From NCBI GenBank assembly GCA_963969345.1, contig OZ017767.1, positions 6,724,739 to 6,788,738 on the forward strand: a stretch of DNA of 64,000 bases, written 5' to 3'. The notes beneath the pieces are model-generated. The model was given only the letters and a program-made list of their open reading frames with translations, did not search any database and was not told the DNA's origin. Made by a program: the position numbers and the translations under genes. This document shows, in pieces, positions 34,667 through 45,735 of this stretch; the first letter of the stretch is position 1; the number at the start of each line of letters is the position of its first letter. This stretch comes from Turbatrix aceti. Lineage: Eukaryota > Nematoda > Chromadorea > Rhabditida > Panagrolaimidae.

Positions 34667-36590
34667 ATGCCGTCACACGATGAGCTATCGTCACCGACCA
34701 CGGACTACCGCCGTCTGCGCGAGAAATCCTCGTCGCCGACCCTCGATGGCCGTCGCCTGTGGCGATACCGGCTCGCAGGAACGCCATCGAGCAAGTTGGC
34801 TTCGGTCGTCCGGTTCGCCTCTGCTGTGGCCTGCGTAGTGGTCGTCTACATTCTGTGGCACTTCTTTGCCGGCTCGTTGCTGCAGGAAATGCCGGAAGTC
34901 GTGATTCAGGAATCCAGCACGCCCTTTGCGTTCACCGAATTCGACCTGGGTTCTGCCGGTGCCGAAAAGGTGGTTTTCCTGGACAAATCTATCAGTTATC
35001 GCATCAAACAGTGGCCTGACGACTCAAAATGCGTGAACAAGACGCTCATAATCGCGATACCGTCGAAGTCTTCTAATTTCCACAAGAGGGACGCTATTCG
35101 GAACAGTTGGCTCAAGAATGTGGTTCGTTGGGGTGGGAGGAGGTAAAAATGAAAAAAAAATTATTTTATTTTTTTAGGTAAACGGAAAAAATAAAAAAAA
35201 TTTTTTTTTGTTTTTTTCATTAAAAATTACAAAAGTCATTTTTTTTCAAAAAAAAAATCTAAATTTTTTCAAAAAAAGACATTTTTTTTCAAAAAAAATC
35301 TAAATTTAAAAAAAAAAATTAAAATAAAAAAAATAAAAAATCTAAAATTTTTTTTTGATAAAAAATATGTATGTTTGATGTATGTTCGCAAACACTAAAA
35401 AAATGTTCGCATTCGTTCCATTTTTCAAACAAAATTTTAAAAAAATGTTTGTTTTCGTTCGCGAACAAAAAACCAATCCCTGAAGCTAAATATCGAATTT
35501 GACCTATTTCAGCCCAGCCGAGCGTGCTACCGCTTCGTCGTTGGCCTCTCCGGGAACGAGAGCGTCGACCAGGCCCTCCTCCGTGAAAGCAACATGCAGC
35601 GGGACCTCATGTTCTTCGACCTCCTCGATACCTACGCCAACCTGCCCTTCAAGACCCACGCCATCCTCCGCTGGCACCAGGCTAACTGCCTCAACGTCCC
35701 GTACCTCCTCAAGGCCGACGACGATTCCGTTGTAGACGTCGAACGACTGCTCTACTGGATTGACTTTGACTTTACGCCGACGCTGGAGTTCAAACAGATA
35801 CCGGCGGCGGCATTCTGCAAGGTCTGGGAGGGCACCAAGGTTCGCAGGAACCCACAGGATATTTGGTGAGCTGAGTTTTTTTAAATTTGACATCACTGAA
35901 CTTTTTCCTCAATTTTTTTTAAAATTTGATTGTAAAAGTAAATTTTTGTCATATTTTTTGAATTTGACCGTCACTGAAAATTTTTCTTAAACTTGAGTGT
36001 CACCGAAAATTTTTCCTATTTTTTTATTTGACCATCCTCAAATTTGTTTCCAAATTAAATTTTTTTTTAATTTTACCAAAAAAAATTTTTATTTCTTTGA
36101 CAAAATTTTTTCTGTAATTTTTTTTTTAAATTTCACTATTACCGAAATTTTACCCCAATTTTTTTATTCGACTGTCAATGATTCCCTGAAATATTTCAGG
36201 TACGTCTCGCACGTCGCGTACCCGAAAGAAATCTACCCAGATTACTGTAACGGTCCTGCTTACCTCCTGACAGCGCCCGCAATCGACGCTATCCTCGAAA
36301 TAGCGCCAAAGACTCGATTTGTTACGGTGGAAGACGTCTTTTTCACCGGAATCATGGCAGAAGCCGCGGGCGTCAAACGCATCGATCGAAGCTCGATTTT
36401 CACAAACGAGTTACCCGTTTCGTCAAAGTGCCAGGACGGCGTGCCGTTCTTCACTACGACCTACGTTCTCCAGCAGAAAAGCATTATCTCGGCTGTTCAG
36501 GGTTTTTTGTCGGGATCGACGACCGGGCCGGAGGAGAATGAGTTTCTGCCGGCTTTGAACAAGATCAAGAGCTTCAAGCTGCATTGTTGA
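34667..36590 (+). CDS. Beta-1,3-galactosyl/GlcNAc-transferase, GT31 family
   Basis: Three exons: 34667-35119, 35513-35865 and 36200-36590, giving 398 residues. A type II Golgi glycosyltransferase. A splice acceptor (TTTCAG, ending 34657) lies 9 nt before the ATG, favouring this start and suggesting trans-splicing. Seen: cytosolic tail of about 50 residues, signal anchor at about 52-70, the GT31 motif RDAIRNSWL, FVVGLSG, the metal-binding YLLKADDDSV (DDD), PDYCNGPAYLLT, and the EDVFFTGI motif near the C-terminus. The N-terminal half of the canonical domain is slightly short at the exon 1-2 junction. Acceptor unknown: GT31 includes B3GALT, B3GNT and SQV-2/GalT-II. Intron 1 holds a MITE fragment. 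The GT43 gene 3.3 kb upstream is on the same strand. Confidence 0.9.
35365..35490 (+). mobile_element. hAT-like MITE, 3' fragment in a GT31 intron
   Basis: Carries ATGTTCGCATTCGTTCCATT, CGTTCGCGAACAAAAAACC and a terminal AATCCCTGAAG resembling the right end of the complete copies. The 5' part is missing. Confidence 0.6.
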
Positions 36591-37543
36591 TTCGGTCCGC
36601 TCTCTCCGCATTTGTTTTTCTCCTTCGGGTACTCCAGGCTACAGGTATTAACCCCGGTCGAAGCTTTCACTTCTGTCTACTGATAAGTTCAAAGTTAAAT
36701 TTTGTTATAAATATCCACGTGCCGATAAACGAAGCTTCTATTTTTTTTGCATCGGAGAACGTTTTCGAAAATTTTCTTGAAATTCGATTTTTAGCAAAAA
36801 AAGTAAAAAATAACATTTTTTGCTAATTAAAAAATTTTTTTGGTCTTTTATTAAAAAATAAAAGAGAAAAATAAATTTAAAAAAATAAATATTTATAAAT
36901 AAAAATTTTTGGCAGAGAACCCGAAAAAAATATAAAACCATAGTTATCACCTTAAAAAATGCCGTAAACCGCATTTAAAAAATTGTCATAATGGCAACTT
37001 TTTTTTGACATTTTTTTTAAATAATTTACAGTAAAAAATATTTTTGACAAAATTGCATGAAAAAAATCAAAATGTCCCTTTCCACATTCCTTGTTTTAAA
37101 AAAAAAGTTCATTGAATAAGAAGCGTTATTTTCCGACTTGATAAGTACATACATGAAGAAATTTTGTCCAAATGAATGAATGCTTGATTGGGAGAGAGAA
37201 AAAAAGGAGGGAGTGACAAGGTAAATACAAGGCGGGAAAGAGAGAAGAACGGAAACGAAGAACAAAACACAAAACAACAAACAAAAAAATGTATACGAAC
37301 TCCCAGACCAGGGACCACCCGCCACGGTTCCCTGTTCCAGAAATAGTATTCGCGTGCGTGCGTGCGTTCGACTTGACCCGGAGGAGGGGCAGATATAAGA
37401 TAGCTTATTTTTTCTCTTTGGATGATAGATAACGCTTGTTGAGGTTTCGCTCATACTCGTGTCTCCGCAAGGCAATAGTAAACCACACATACTCGTTGTG
37501 TAAGGCAGAAAAGCAAACGGCGACCAACGACGCGCTGCAACGG
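36591..37543. other. Convergent 3' intergenic region
   Basis: AT-rich sequence between the tails of the GT31 gene (+) and DESI2 (-). No gene seen. Confidence 0.5.
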
Positions 37544-39228
37544 TCATTTCTCAGACTTGGCGGTTTTGAGGTCGTCGGAGAGCTCAGTCACGTCTTCGGG
37601 GAGGTCGTCGGATTCCGCCGATTTAGGCGACGTCGCACGGGCCGTGTGCAGCGAAGCCACGGACGTGGAAGCCGTCGAAGGCGCTCCGGAGCCGGCAGAA
37701 GATGCCCGGCTGTCGATGATGACGCTGTTGTTCACCGCAGGCGCTGGCATGGGGATCGCGGTGGGACCGGTGAAGGTTTCGCTCGCGAGAGTCTTGATCG
37801 AGTTCCAGAGTTTGGATATGTTGGTGCCGCTGGATGACCCCGTCAGGCCCCGGGCGGTGTCTGGAGCTGATTGGGTGCCATCGAGCTTCGGGTACAAAGC
37901 AGTTGACGTTGATGAGTCTCTGGCTGACTGCGCACCTGTAAAATTTTTTTTTTGAAAAAATAGACGAAAAATTTTTTCTTTTAGAAAAAAATGCCAAAAT
38001 TTATTTTTTTTATATACACATTTTTTTGGAAAAATGCATGAAAAATTTAATTTAGAAAACAAATGCACGAACAAATTTTTTGTTTATAAAAAAATAATCA
38101 AAACATTTTTTGAACAAGAAAAAACTTTTTTGAAAAAAAAAATGCATGCAAAAAAAGTTTGTTAGCAAAAAAAAATTTTCAGACAAAAATGCATAAACAA
38201 AATATTTTTTTAGAAAACAATACACAATTTTTTTTTAAATACATGAAAAAATGCATAAATTTGCTTTTCCGCACGAAACAAAAAAATGTTAGAAAAAAAT
38301 GCATAAAAATTTTTTTGAAAATAAATCAACTGACCCGAAAGCCTCTTGCCATTGGCGTAAGACATTCCATCTGACGTCCTGGTATCCGGCACAGCGTAGT
38401 TAATAGCCTTGGTGCCATTCTGTTGGTTTTTATTCTCAATCGATGCTTGGAGTGCCACAGGCGTCAGCCATTCCTGGGGTATCCAGCGATCAAAAAATGG
38501 AATAGAACCCGACATTGTGGCCAGTCTATTGATCCATCCCGGAATATCGGTGCCGGAGAGAACCTTGGCAAAGAGCGCGGAAAAGTGATTGCAGTTCTTT
38601 GATATCAGGTGATACTGGTCGCCGCGAAAATCCTGCCCGAGTTGCTGTATCATCTTTTTGATGTCCTGTGACGTGAAATCCGTAACACCCAGCAAAATTG
38701 ATTCCTTGAATTTGAAATTCTCGCCGAGTTCTTCTGCGTCACAGGGCTGATTTTCAAAAATTCCCGAAAACGTGAATGGATGCCCCCCGTATGCGTATTC
38801 CACGCCGTGCACTTCTACGCCCGAATGGTACACGCCGACACCCAGCACAGACGCGTAGTCGTTGATCCAGTACTGAAAAAAAAACGAAGATAAAATTCAA
38901 ATTACGGTTTTTTGGACACTTTTTTCACTTTTTTTGGCTGATTATAAATTCATATGGGTCTCGTGTGGAAAAAAGAACGAACTCTTAGAACGAAAGTTAA
39001 AAAACTATAATAATTTGAATGAATAACACTATTTTTTTCTTGAAGCGAAAAGTGCAAGGCTCCCAAGAGAACTGATATCAGTTAAAAAATATATTCACAC
39101 GAAGCAGGTAAATATCATACATAGATGAATGAATAATGACTCACCATGTCGTACACGTTGAGTTTGACGACGGCACCTGGCATTGCGAATCCACGGGCAG
39201 CAGCAGCTCCTCTCGGATGCACCAAAAT
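37544..39228 (-). CDS. PPPDE peptidase, DESI2-type deubiquitinase/deSUMOylase
   Basis: Coding exons 39183-39145, 38872-38335 and 37935-37544 give 322 residues; a 45-nt leader (39228-39184) lies in the first exon after an acceptor. PPPDE proteins are papain-like cysteine peptidases acting on ubiquitin or SUMO conjugates. Seen: MPGAVVKLNVYDMYWINDYA, the catalytic His in GVYHSGVEV, AYGGHPFTFSGIF, and the catalytic Cys in LISKNCNHFSALF, then WINRLA and PQEWLTP, all in DESI2 order. The domain ends near residue 170. About 150 further residues, rich in Ser, Thr, Ala and Pro, extend beyond the usual length (near 194 in vertebrates) and end acidic. The 399-bp intron at 37936-38334 is A/T-rich. Confidence 0.9.
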
Positions 39229-42200
39229 CTGTAATCCAAAAATGGAGTCAGATTATGCCCACGCAGAAATGAGCACACACGCTTCCCCGTTCACGAATAA
39301 ATAATAAAAAAAAATGTTCGTCTACCAATTTGCTTCGCACCACGCGCCACGCTGAAGGAAAAGGAAAAGGAAAGCAAGCACGTGATTGTTTGTGATTGAT
39401 CAAAGCGACAGCGACGACAACGACGACGACGACGATGATGATGATGACGACGACTGGCGTGGAGCGCCGAGAAAATCAATCATCGTTCGTTGCCCAGATG
39501 GGGTGGAAAAGCAATTAAACAGACGCAAAGTGTTTGTTTGCGTCTCAGTCAGTCGGTAGAAAAGCGATATAGGCACCAGGGATGGATGGATGTCGCTGTG
39601 CCGGGAGGAGAGGAGAGGAGAGGCGCAGCGCTTACCGAGAATGAATATAGTGAAACAAAAGGCAATGAATGGAAAGGAACGGAACTTGCTTGCACGGCAG
39701 GGCAGCAGCGCAAGCCGGGTTATTGATCTTACAGCAACGCGCACACGGTCTGACAGTCACGCAAACCAAACGGGACGTTCAGGGAGTGAGGATTGAATTA
39801 TTGGGCAGAGCACCTGATTTCATACGAGCCCAGGAGAAAAAAAAAAGAAATCGGAGAGTCAACCGACGCGGCGGCGATGACAACGCGCGTGCGCTCCGGC
39901 ACGAACGCCAACGCGTGAAAGCTGTCCGGCAGCGGCAACGGCCTTGGCGTTGTGCGAATAAGCGAGACTGTCCACGCGCGAGTCGCGAAACAAACGTTTG
40001 TAGCCCGAGGGCCCTGGACAATCAACAGCGGTCAGGAGGACAACGACAACCGGCTGGTGTGAGAAAAATTGAAATCCCTCTGACGCTCACATCAGCTGGC
40101 AAAAAGCAAAAAAATGCGAAATTGATGATCGAGGACCGGAAAACGCCTCGCATTGACTGGATTCGACGATGACTCATCCATTCATCCCTCCATTGCCCGA
40201 GGCTGAGGGCGGCAGTGAAACGAACGGAAGAGAACGAGGTGGACGCGCTCGCTCCGAGAGGAGCTATGAAATCATCGAGCATCCATCCATCTGTCCTGTT
40301 CCATCACCCGACGGGGATGGGATGGGTCGATGGCCAGACGACGACCACGAAGACGGTTCGTTCGCGGACACACACTCCGGTCACGGTCACGGACGGTCTT
40401 GGATGTCATGTCATTGTCGCGCCGGTGAGTTCGGTCGTCGGTCGGTCGTCCGAACAAACAAACACGAAAAACGAACGAAATCGCCCCCTGCTCGCGAGCG
40501 AGCGAGCAGGGAGCTCGCTTTCGCCCCCTGTGCATCCATCGCATCCATCCATCGGTTGCTGGTGACACAACCAACAGCGAGACAGGATGCATCTCGCATC
40601 GTCTTCTTGCCCCCGCTGCAGCCTGCCTGCCTATCTCGCCGTTTGTTTCGATTGGACTTGTCTTGTTCGCTTCTATCTCATTCCTGCGGCGGGAGCGGCG
40701 CGGATAAAGATATTTAGTCTCGAGCTGGCCATCGAGAGAAGGCAATGAGGGAGTAAGTAGTCTAATTTGTGGTGAATGAACACGAAGGAGGGCGACAGGA
40801 CAGCTGACCGCTGACCACGACCACGACCGGACCGCAGCTAGCTAGCCTGTTGTCTTTTTTCTTCGTTTTGAAGTGCAGGCCAGTTCGCACCTCTCGGCGA
40901 GTTCGAGATCGAGAGCACCTTCGATATGAGTGAAATTTTTTTGCGGTCAGTTTTTTTGTGGTTTTTACAGTTCGCGTGAACGTTTTTCGCGTAAACGAGG
41001 AGCGACGGGTGCCACTCATTCCTCCGCTCCCCGCTCTGCCGGGATGAATCAGTCATGCATCGTCGTCGTCGCCATGCATGACTGACAAGCGTCCCGGGCC
41101 TTTGCCGCGGCCGTTGGGCTTGCTCTTTTTTTTCCAAAAACTCTTTTCTCCTTTTTTCATTTCGACCACAAAAAAAAGTGCACTTGCTGTTTGTTTTGTT
41201 TGTTTTTTGTCCGCTTCGTCCGTATTTGGCCGCTCGCTATCAATCCTCCGTTAGTTGCGTCGGACTCCGGGAATCGATTGATTGACACAGAGGATTTGAA
41301 CGAGCAGGCAGGTGCGGGGGAGTGACGCAACAACAGTTGCATCCTCCCGCTCGTCCGGCTTGGCTTGGCTCATCCTTCCCCGAGGGCATAAGCAGCGCCT
41401 ACTCACTTTCTCGCTGCCGCGATTTGTTGTTGTGTAATAAAGCCCCACATTCCTCCAGCTAGCACGCTGCTGCTGCTGCAGGGCGTCGTGCTGAAATCGT
41501 CGTTGTTGGTTTAGCCGCCCTCCCATTTGGAGCTTATGCTGCTCCTGCGAACTGACTGACTGACGGACTGCTCGCTCCGACCGACCCGACCCGATGGCTG
41601 CCTTCGGTCTCGATCTCGTTTTCGTTCTTCACCTGTTCTGTTCATTTTGTTGTTCACCCATTGATTTATCCGATTGATCGCGTCTTGTCCTGTCCTGTTT
41701 CTGTTTTGCTTTCGCCGTCCACCGTCGTAAACGTAAACGAAAGCGAATTCCCTGAACCGAGAGCAAACGAGCGTGTCCGTGTTTTTACGAGCTAGTCGGT
41801 TTTTAAATACAATGCATGCTTCCGTGGACCACGGCACAATAGGACTATTTCTGGCCGGAAGTTTCGTTTGTCGGCGGCGTTGGATTTTGCGTTGAATACC
41901 TTAAGCTTACACTTTCGGCATTTCGCCGCTATTCGCCATTTGTCTTTTTCTCAGATTGATTGCCATTTTTTTTACGAATCCATTTTTAAAGACCGCAAAA
42001 AAAACGTTATCCATTACGGCTGATTTGCGGCAAAAATGCGTGATTAATTGTCCAGGAATTTTTTCTTTCCGGATGTTGAAAAAAAACGCGTGCAACTGGT
42101 TATCAGGCTTTTTTTTGCTTTTTTTTTGTTCGTGGATGGAAACAAATCCGCTTGGTTATTTATTGAAATAGATCTGTTCCGGATGTTCTTTCTTGACTTT

Positions 42201-42414
42201 TGTTTTGAAAAAATATTTATCTGTCCTATCAATCTTGAAACGAATGTTTGACATTTCTCGTCGAGACCAAAATTGCGGATTTTTTAAAGTTTACGCGAAT
42301 TTTTATTTTTTTCACTTTTTTTTTGCGTGAAAAATTTTTAATTTCAAAATTTCTAGCTCAGCTGACCAGATCCCAAAAGTCCATACCGGGTAGGTTGGAC
42401 GCAGATCGGCAGCC
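39229..42414. other. Divergent intergenic region between DESI2 and kindlin
   Basis: The region between two head-to-head genes. 39400-41500 is GC-richer, with CGA/GAT trinucleotide repeats at about 39408-39455 and many long frames overlapping on both strands, which I read as compositional. It probably carries the promoters and 5' UTRs. No gene supported. Confidence 0.45.
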
Positions 42415-45123
42415 ATGTCTCACCTCATCCAGGATGAGTACCCGTCCAACGACTTGATGTGGAAACTGGGCATCTTCGTGACAGATATCAACCAGTCGAA
42501 AGAAGTCCTCGTCCGTGGAGATATGCACATCGGTGGTGTCATGATGAAGCTCGTCGATAGCATCGGTATGCAATCACTTTTTTTGAACGTTGCACCCCTC
42601 ATTTTTTTTCCAGGCGGGAATCGCGATTGGTCGGATCACGCTCTCTGGTGGCCGGATAAGCGCCAGTGGCTGAAGCATACGCGATCAACCCTCGACCAGA
42701 TCGGCGTGACTGCGACTCACTATTTGGAATTTACACCGATGCATAAGCCCGCGAATGTCGAACTTCCAGACCTACAGGTGATACCTGTCAACCTGGATTT
42801 TTCGGTTTCTGTATTCCGCGTGACTGCTGAGCTCTGTCGGGAGTTGACTATCCGTTATCCGGAAGAATTGTCTCTCAAACGCGAGATTCCACAAGATTTG
42901 CTACGAAAAGGCGCAAATATCGACAACGATCAGCAAGTCCAGCCCTACAAGCTCGGCGAAGAATCCATTGGTCCCGGCACGCTCCGCTCGCAGAAACCAA
43001 TCAAATACTCGACTCTCAATCTTGGCACTGCCCGGCACAAATCGCCGCAGTCAGCCAACTTCGGCCCGGGGCAGATGTTCAACGCGAGCGAAATTGGCAC
43101 AATGCCGCGTTCTGGCACTCTTCCACGCGGTATGTCGCCTGGACTCGCTGCTTACGCCCATGTTACCGGTCGGGACCCGGCTAGGGTTTTCGGATCGGAT
43201 TATATCGACGGTGAAGCAGTGCCGGATACTTTGATTCAGTCGCCTCGGGCCGTGATTACCCAAAAACAGTTCCGGCCTCAGAATTATTCCGAACGCGCGG
43301 CAATCAACCGAGGCTGGCTGGATTCTTCGCGCTCCCTGATGGAACAGGGCATCGAAGAAGGCGAAACTGTGCAGCTCCGGTTCAAGTATATGTCATTCTT
43401 CGACCTGAATCCCAAATACGATCCAGTTCGCATCAATCAACTCTACGAGCAGGCCAAATGGTCGATTTTGCTGGATGAATTCGAACACACGGAAGAAGAG
43501 GCGAGTCTCTTCGCCGCGCTCCAGCTCCAGGCGACGCTACAGACCGCGAACGTGGACGAGAACTCCCCGGACAAGGATGAAGTCGATCGGCTACTCGACG
43601 AACTCGAACACAATCTCGACGTCGCAGCGCTCAATCGAGCCGATTTAACGCACATTCCCGAGCTTGCGGAATACCTAAAATTCCTCAAACCAAAGAAATT
43701 GGGATTCAACAATTTCAAGAGGGCGTATTTTGTCTTCCGCGAACTGGTCATCAGCTACTACAACAGCCCGCAGGACCAATCGGGCCCTCCGTTGTTCCAA
43801 TTCTCGGTTAAGGGATGCGAAATCACACCTGACGTCAGAATTTCCGAACAACGATTTCACATCAAGATTCTCGTACCGTCCGCTGAGGGCATGAGCGAGA
43901 TTATTCTAAAGTGTGACAACGAGGCACAGTACGCGAAATGGATGGCTGCGTGCAAGCTCGCGTCTCGGGGCAAGTCTATGGCTGATGCGTCGTACAACGG
44001 AGAGGTCGAAACACTCAAGGGCACCCTTCTGCTACAGTCTGGAAGTAAGTTTTGCTATTTTCGTTGTGGGACCGCAGCAAGGTTCGGGCAAACGTTTGAT
44101 AACAAATTTGATTTTTTTTCGGTCTGTTTTTTTTTAAATTATTTGTTTGCGAACAAAGTTAAATTTTCTAAACAGCAAAAAATTTGGCACGACATTAAAA
44201 AAAATGTGTTTAATGTTTGTTCGCAAACATGGTCAAAAATGTTCGCGTTATTGACCGTATTTTTTTGAAAAACAGAATTTTAAAATTGTTCGTATTCGTT
44301 CGCGACCAAATTGGATTTTTCCTGCTTGTGTTTGTTCGCGAACAAATTTTCTTGAATTTATTTGTTCGCGTTCGTTTGCGAACAAATTTCAAATTTCCAA
44401 ACAGAAATTTTTTTTTGGTCAAAAATGGCGAAAAACACTTTCGTCAAAAATAGCCGGGAAAAATCGTAAGAATTTCGAAAAAAAATTGTTCTTGTTCATT
44501 TGCTAACGAAAAACGCTGGACCGTAGTTTAGTAATTTTTTTAATTTTTCAGGAGCACAAAACGGAGTACAGGACGCCCAGAAAAACCGAGCACCACCTGT
44601 CAGATTCCCGTCGGACTTCAACGTCGAAGAATTCGTTTCTCAATCCTACGTTCGCAAGGCGAGATCGAAGCAGGCGCTACAGCAGCGAATTTCGGATGCT
44701 CATTCCTCAGTGAGAAATCTGTCGAACATCGACTCGAAGGTCCAGTACATCAGGGCGTGGGAGTCGCTCAAAGGCCACGGCCTGCACTACTTCATCGTCA
44801 AATTCATCGAAGAACGCGCCAACAGACGACCCGAACTGATCGCAGTCAGCAGCCGAGGACTCTTCCTCGTCAATCCCGAGAACGGCGACTGCGTCAGGCC
44901 ATGGCCCTACACGAAAATGAGGAAGTGGCACGTCAACTGGGAAATCCGGCACATCAATCTCGCTTTTGACAACGATGCCATCGAGTTCAAGCCCCTCAGT
45001 GCAGATTGCAAGGTCGTGCACGAGTTTATCGGTGGATATATTTTTGTATCGATGCGTTCAAAGGATCAGAAACAGACTCTCGATGAAGAGGGATTTTTGA
45101 AGCTCACCGGAGGCTGGAGTTGA
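42415..45123 (+). CDS. unc-112: Kindlin (UNC-112/fermitin), integrin activator
   Basis: Three coding exons: 42415-42565, 42614-44044 and 44552-45123; 717 residues, close to the roughly 720 of nematode UNC-112. Kindlins bind integrin beta tails at cell-matrix attachments and, in nematodes, body-wall muscle dense bodies. Seen in order: F0/F1 start (WKLGIFVTDINQSKEVLV), the kindlin signature DWSDHALWWPDKRQWL, TRSTLDQIGVTATHYLEF, a long F1 insert (about 160-290), F2 with FKYMSFFDLNPKYDP, a PH domain (about 405-540), and F3 with IAVSSRGLFLV and DCKVVHEFIGGYIFVSMR. The integrin-contacting QW pair of vertebrate F3 appears as KW here. A polyadenylation signal AATAAA is at 45290-45295. Intron 2 (507 bp) contains MITE-like sequence. 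Confidence 0.96.
44075..44525 (+). mobile_element. hAT-like MITE, diverged copy in a kindlin intron
   Basis: Five or more TTCGCGAAC-type blocks (44147, 44218, 44335 and 44375 region) within the intron. Core and ends are diverged, so boundaries are approximate. Confidence 0.5.
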
Positions 45124-45317
45124 CCTACACCACAGCTACCTATTCAAGGTCCAATGACCTCCGTCTAGTGTATTTATTGTTACACAAACGCACACACACA
45201 CACACACACCGCCACAAAAGAGTCCAAGCAATCCAAAATAGTTGCTACTTAATCCTACGTGCCTTCTATCGCATTTCTTGAGTTTGCCAAATAAAGATTC
45301 TGTCATTGTGCCTCGAG

Positions 45318-45701
45318 TCGAGATGGGCGAACGTTCGTGTTCGTTCGCGAACAAATTCATATTTTTGCGTTCGTGTTTGTTCGAGAACAAATTTGCTTTG
45401 TTCGCGAACAAAGATAAATTTTCCGAACAGATAAAACGAACAAAAATTTAGGTAAAATCAGTTTAATGGTGCCGAAATTGATGTTATTTTCTAAAAATGG
45501 CAAATAGCGTGAATTGCCTACGGCAATAAAAAGTGTAGAAAAACTGTCACCAAAAACGTGAAAACGCATAGTTCCGAAGTTTTCGTTTTTATGCCCGAAC
45601 ACTTACAAAAATGTTCGTGTTCGTTCCATTTCTCGAACAAAACTAATAAAATGTTCATGTTCGTTCGCGAACAAAAAAAACGGCTGTTTAGCCCTTCCCT
45701 G
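45318..45701 (+). mobile_element. hAT-like MITE, near-complete copy 3' of kindlin
   Basis: 384 bp, closely similar to the copy at 32026 over its full length, with left end GAGATGGGCGAACGTTCGTG and right end GCCCTTCCCTG. Flanking 8-mers GCCTCGAG and GTCCCGAC match at 5 of 8 positions, a weak target duplication. It begins about 20 bp after the kindlin polyadenylation signal. Confidence 0.8.
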
Positions 45702-45735
45702 GTCCCGACACGATCAAAAAACCAACATTTATCAA

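Noticed and set aside
40169..40717. Long overlapping frames on both strands upstream of kindlin (182, 157 and 116 codons)
   Set aside because: GC-rich, repetitive composition; several frames are open at once, with no splice logic or family resemblance. Read as promoter-region composition.
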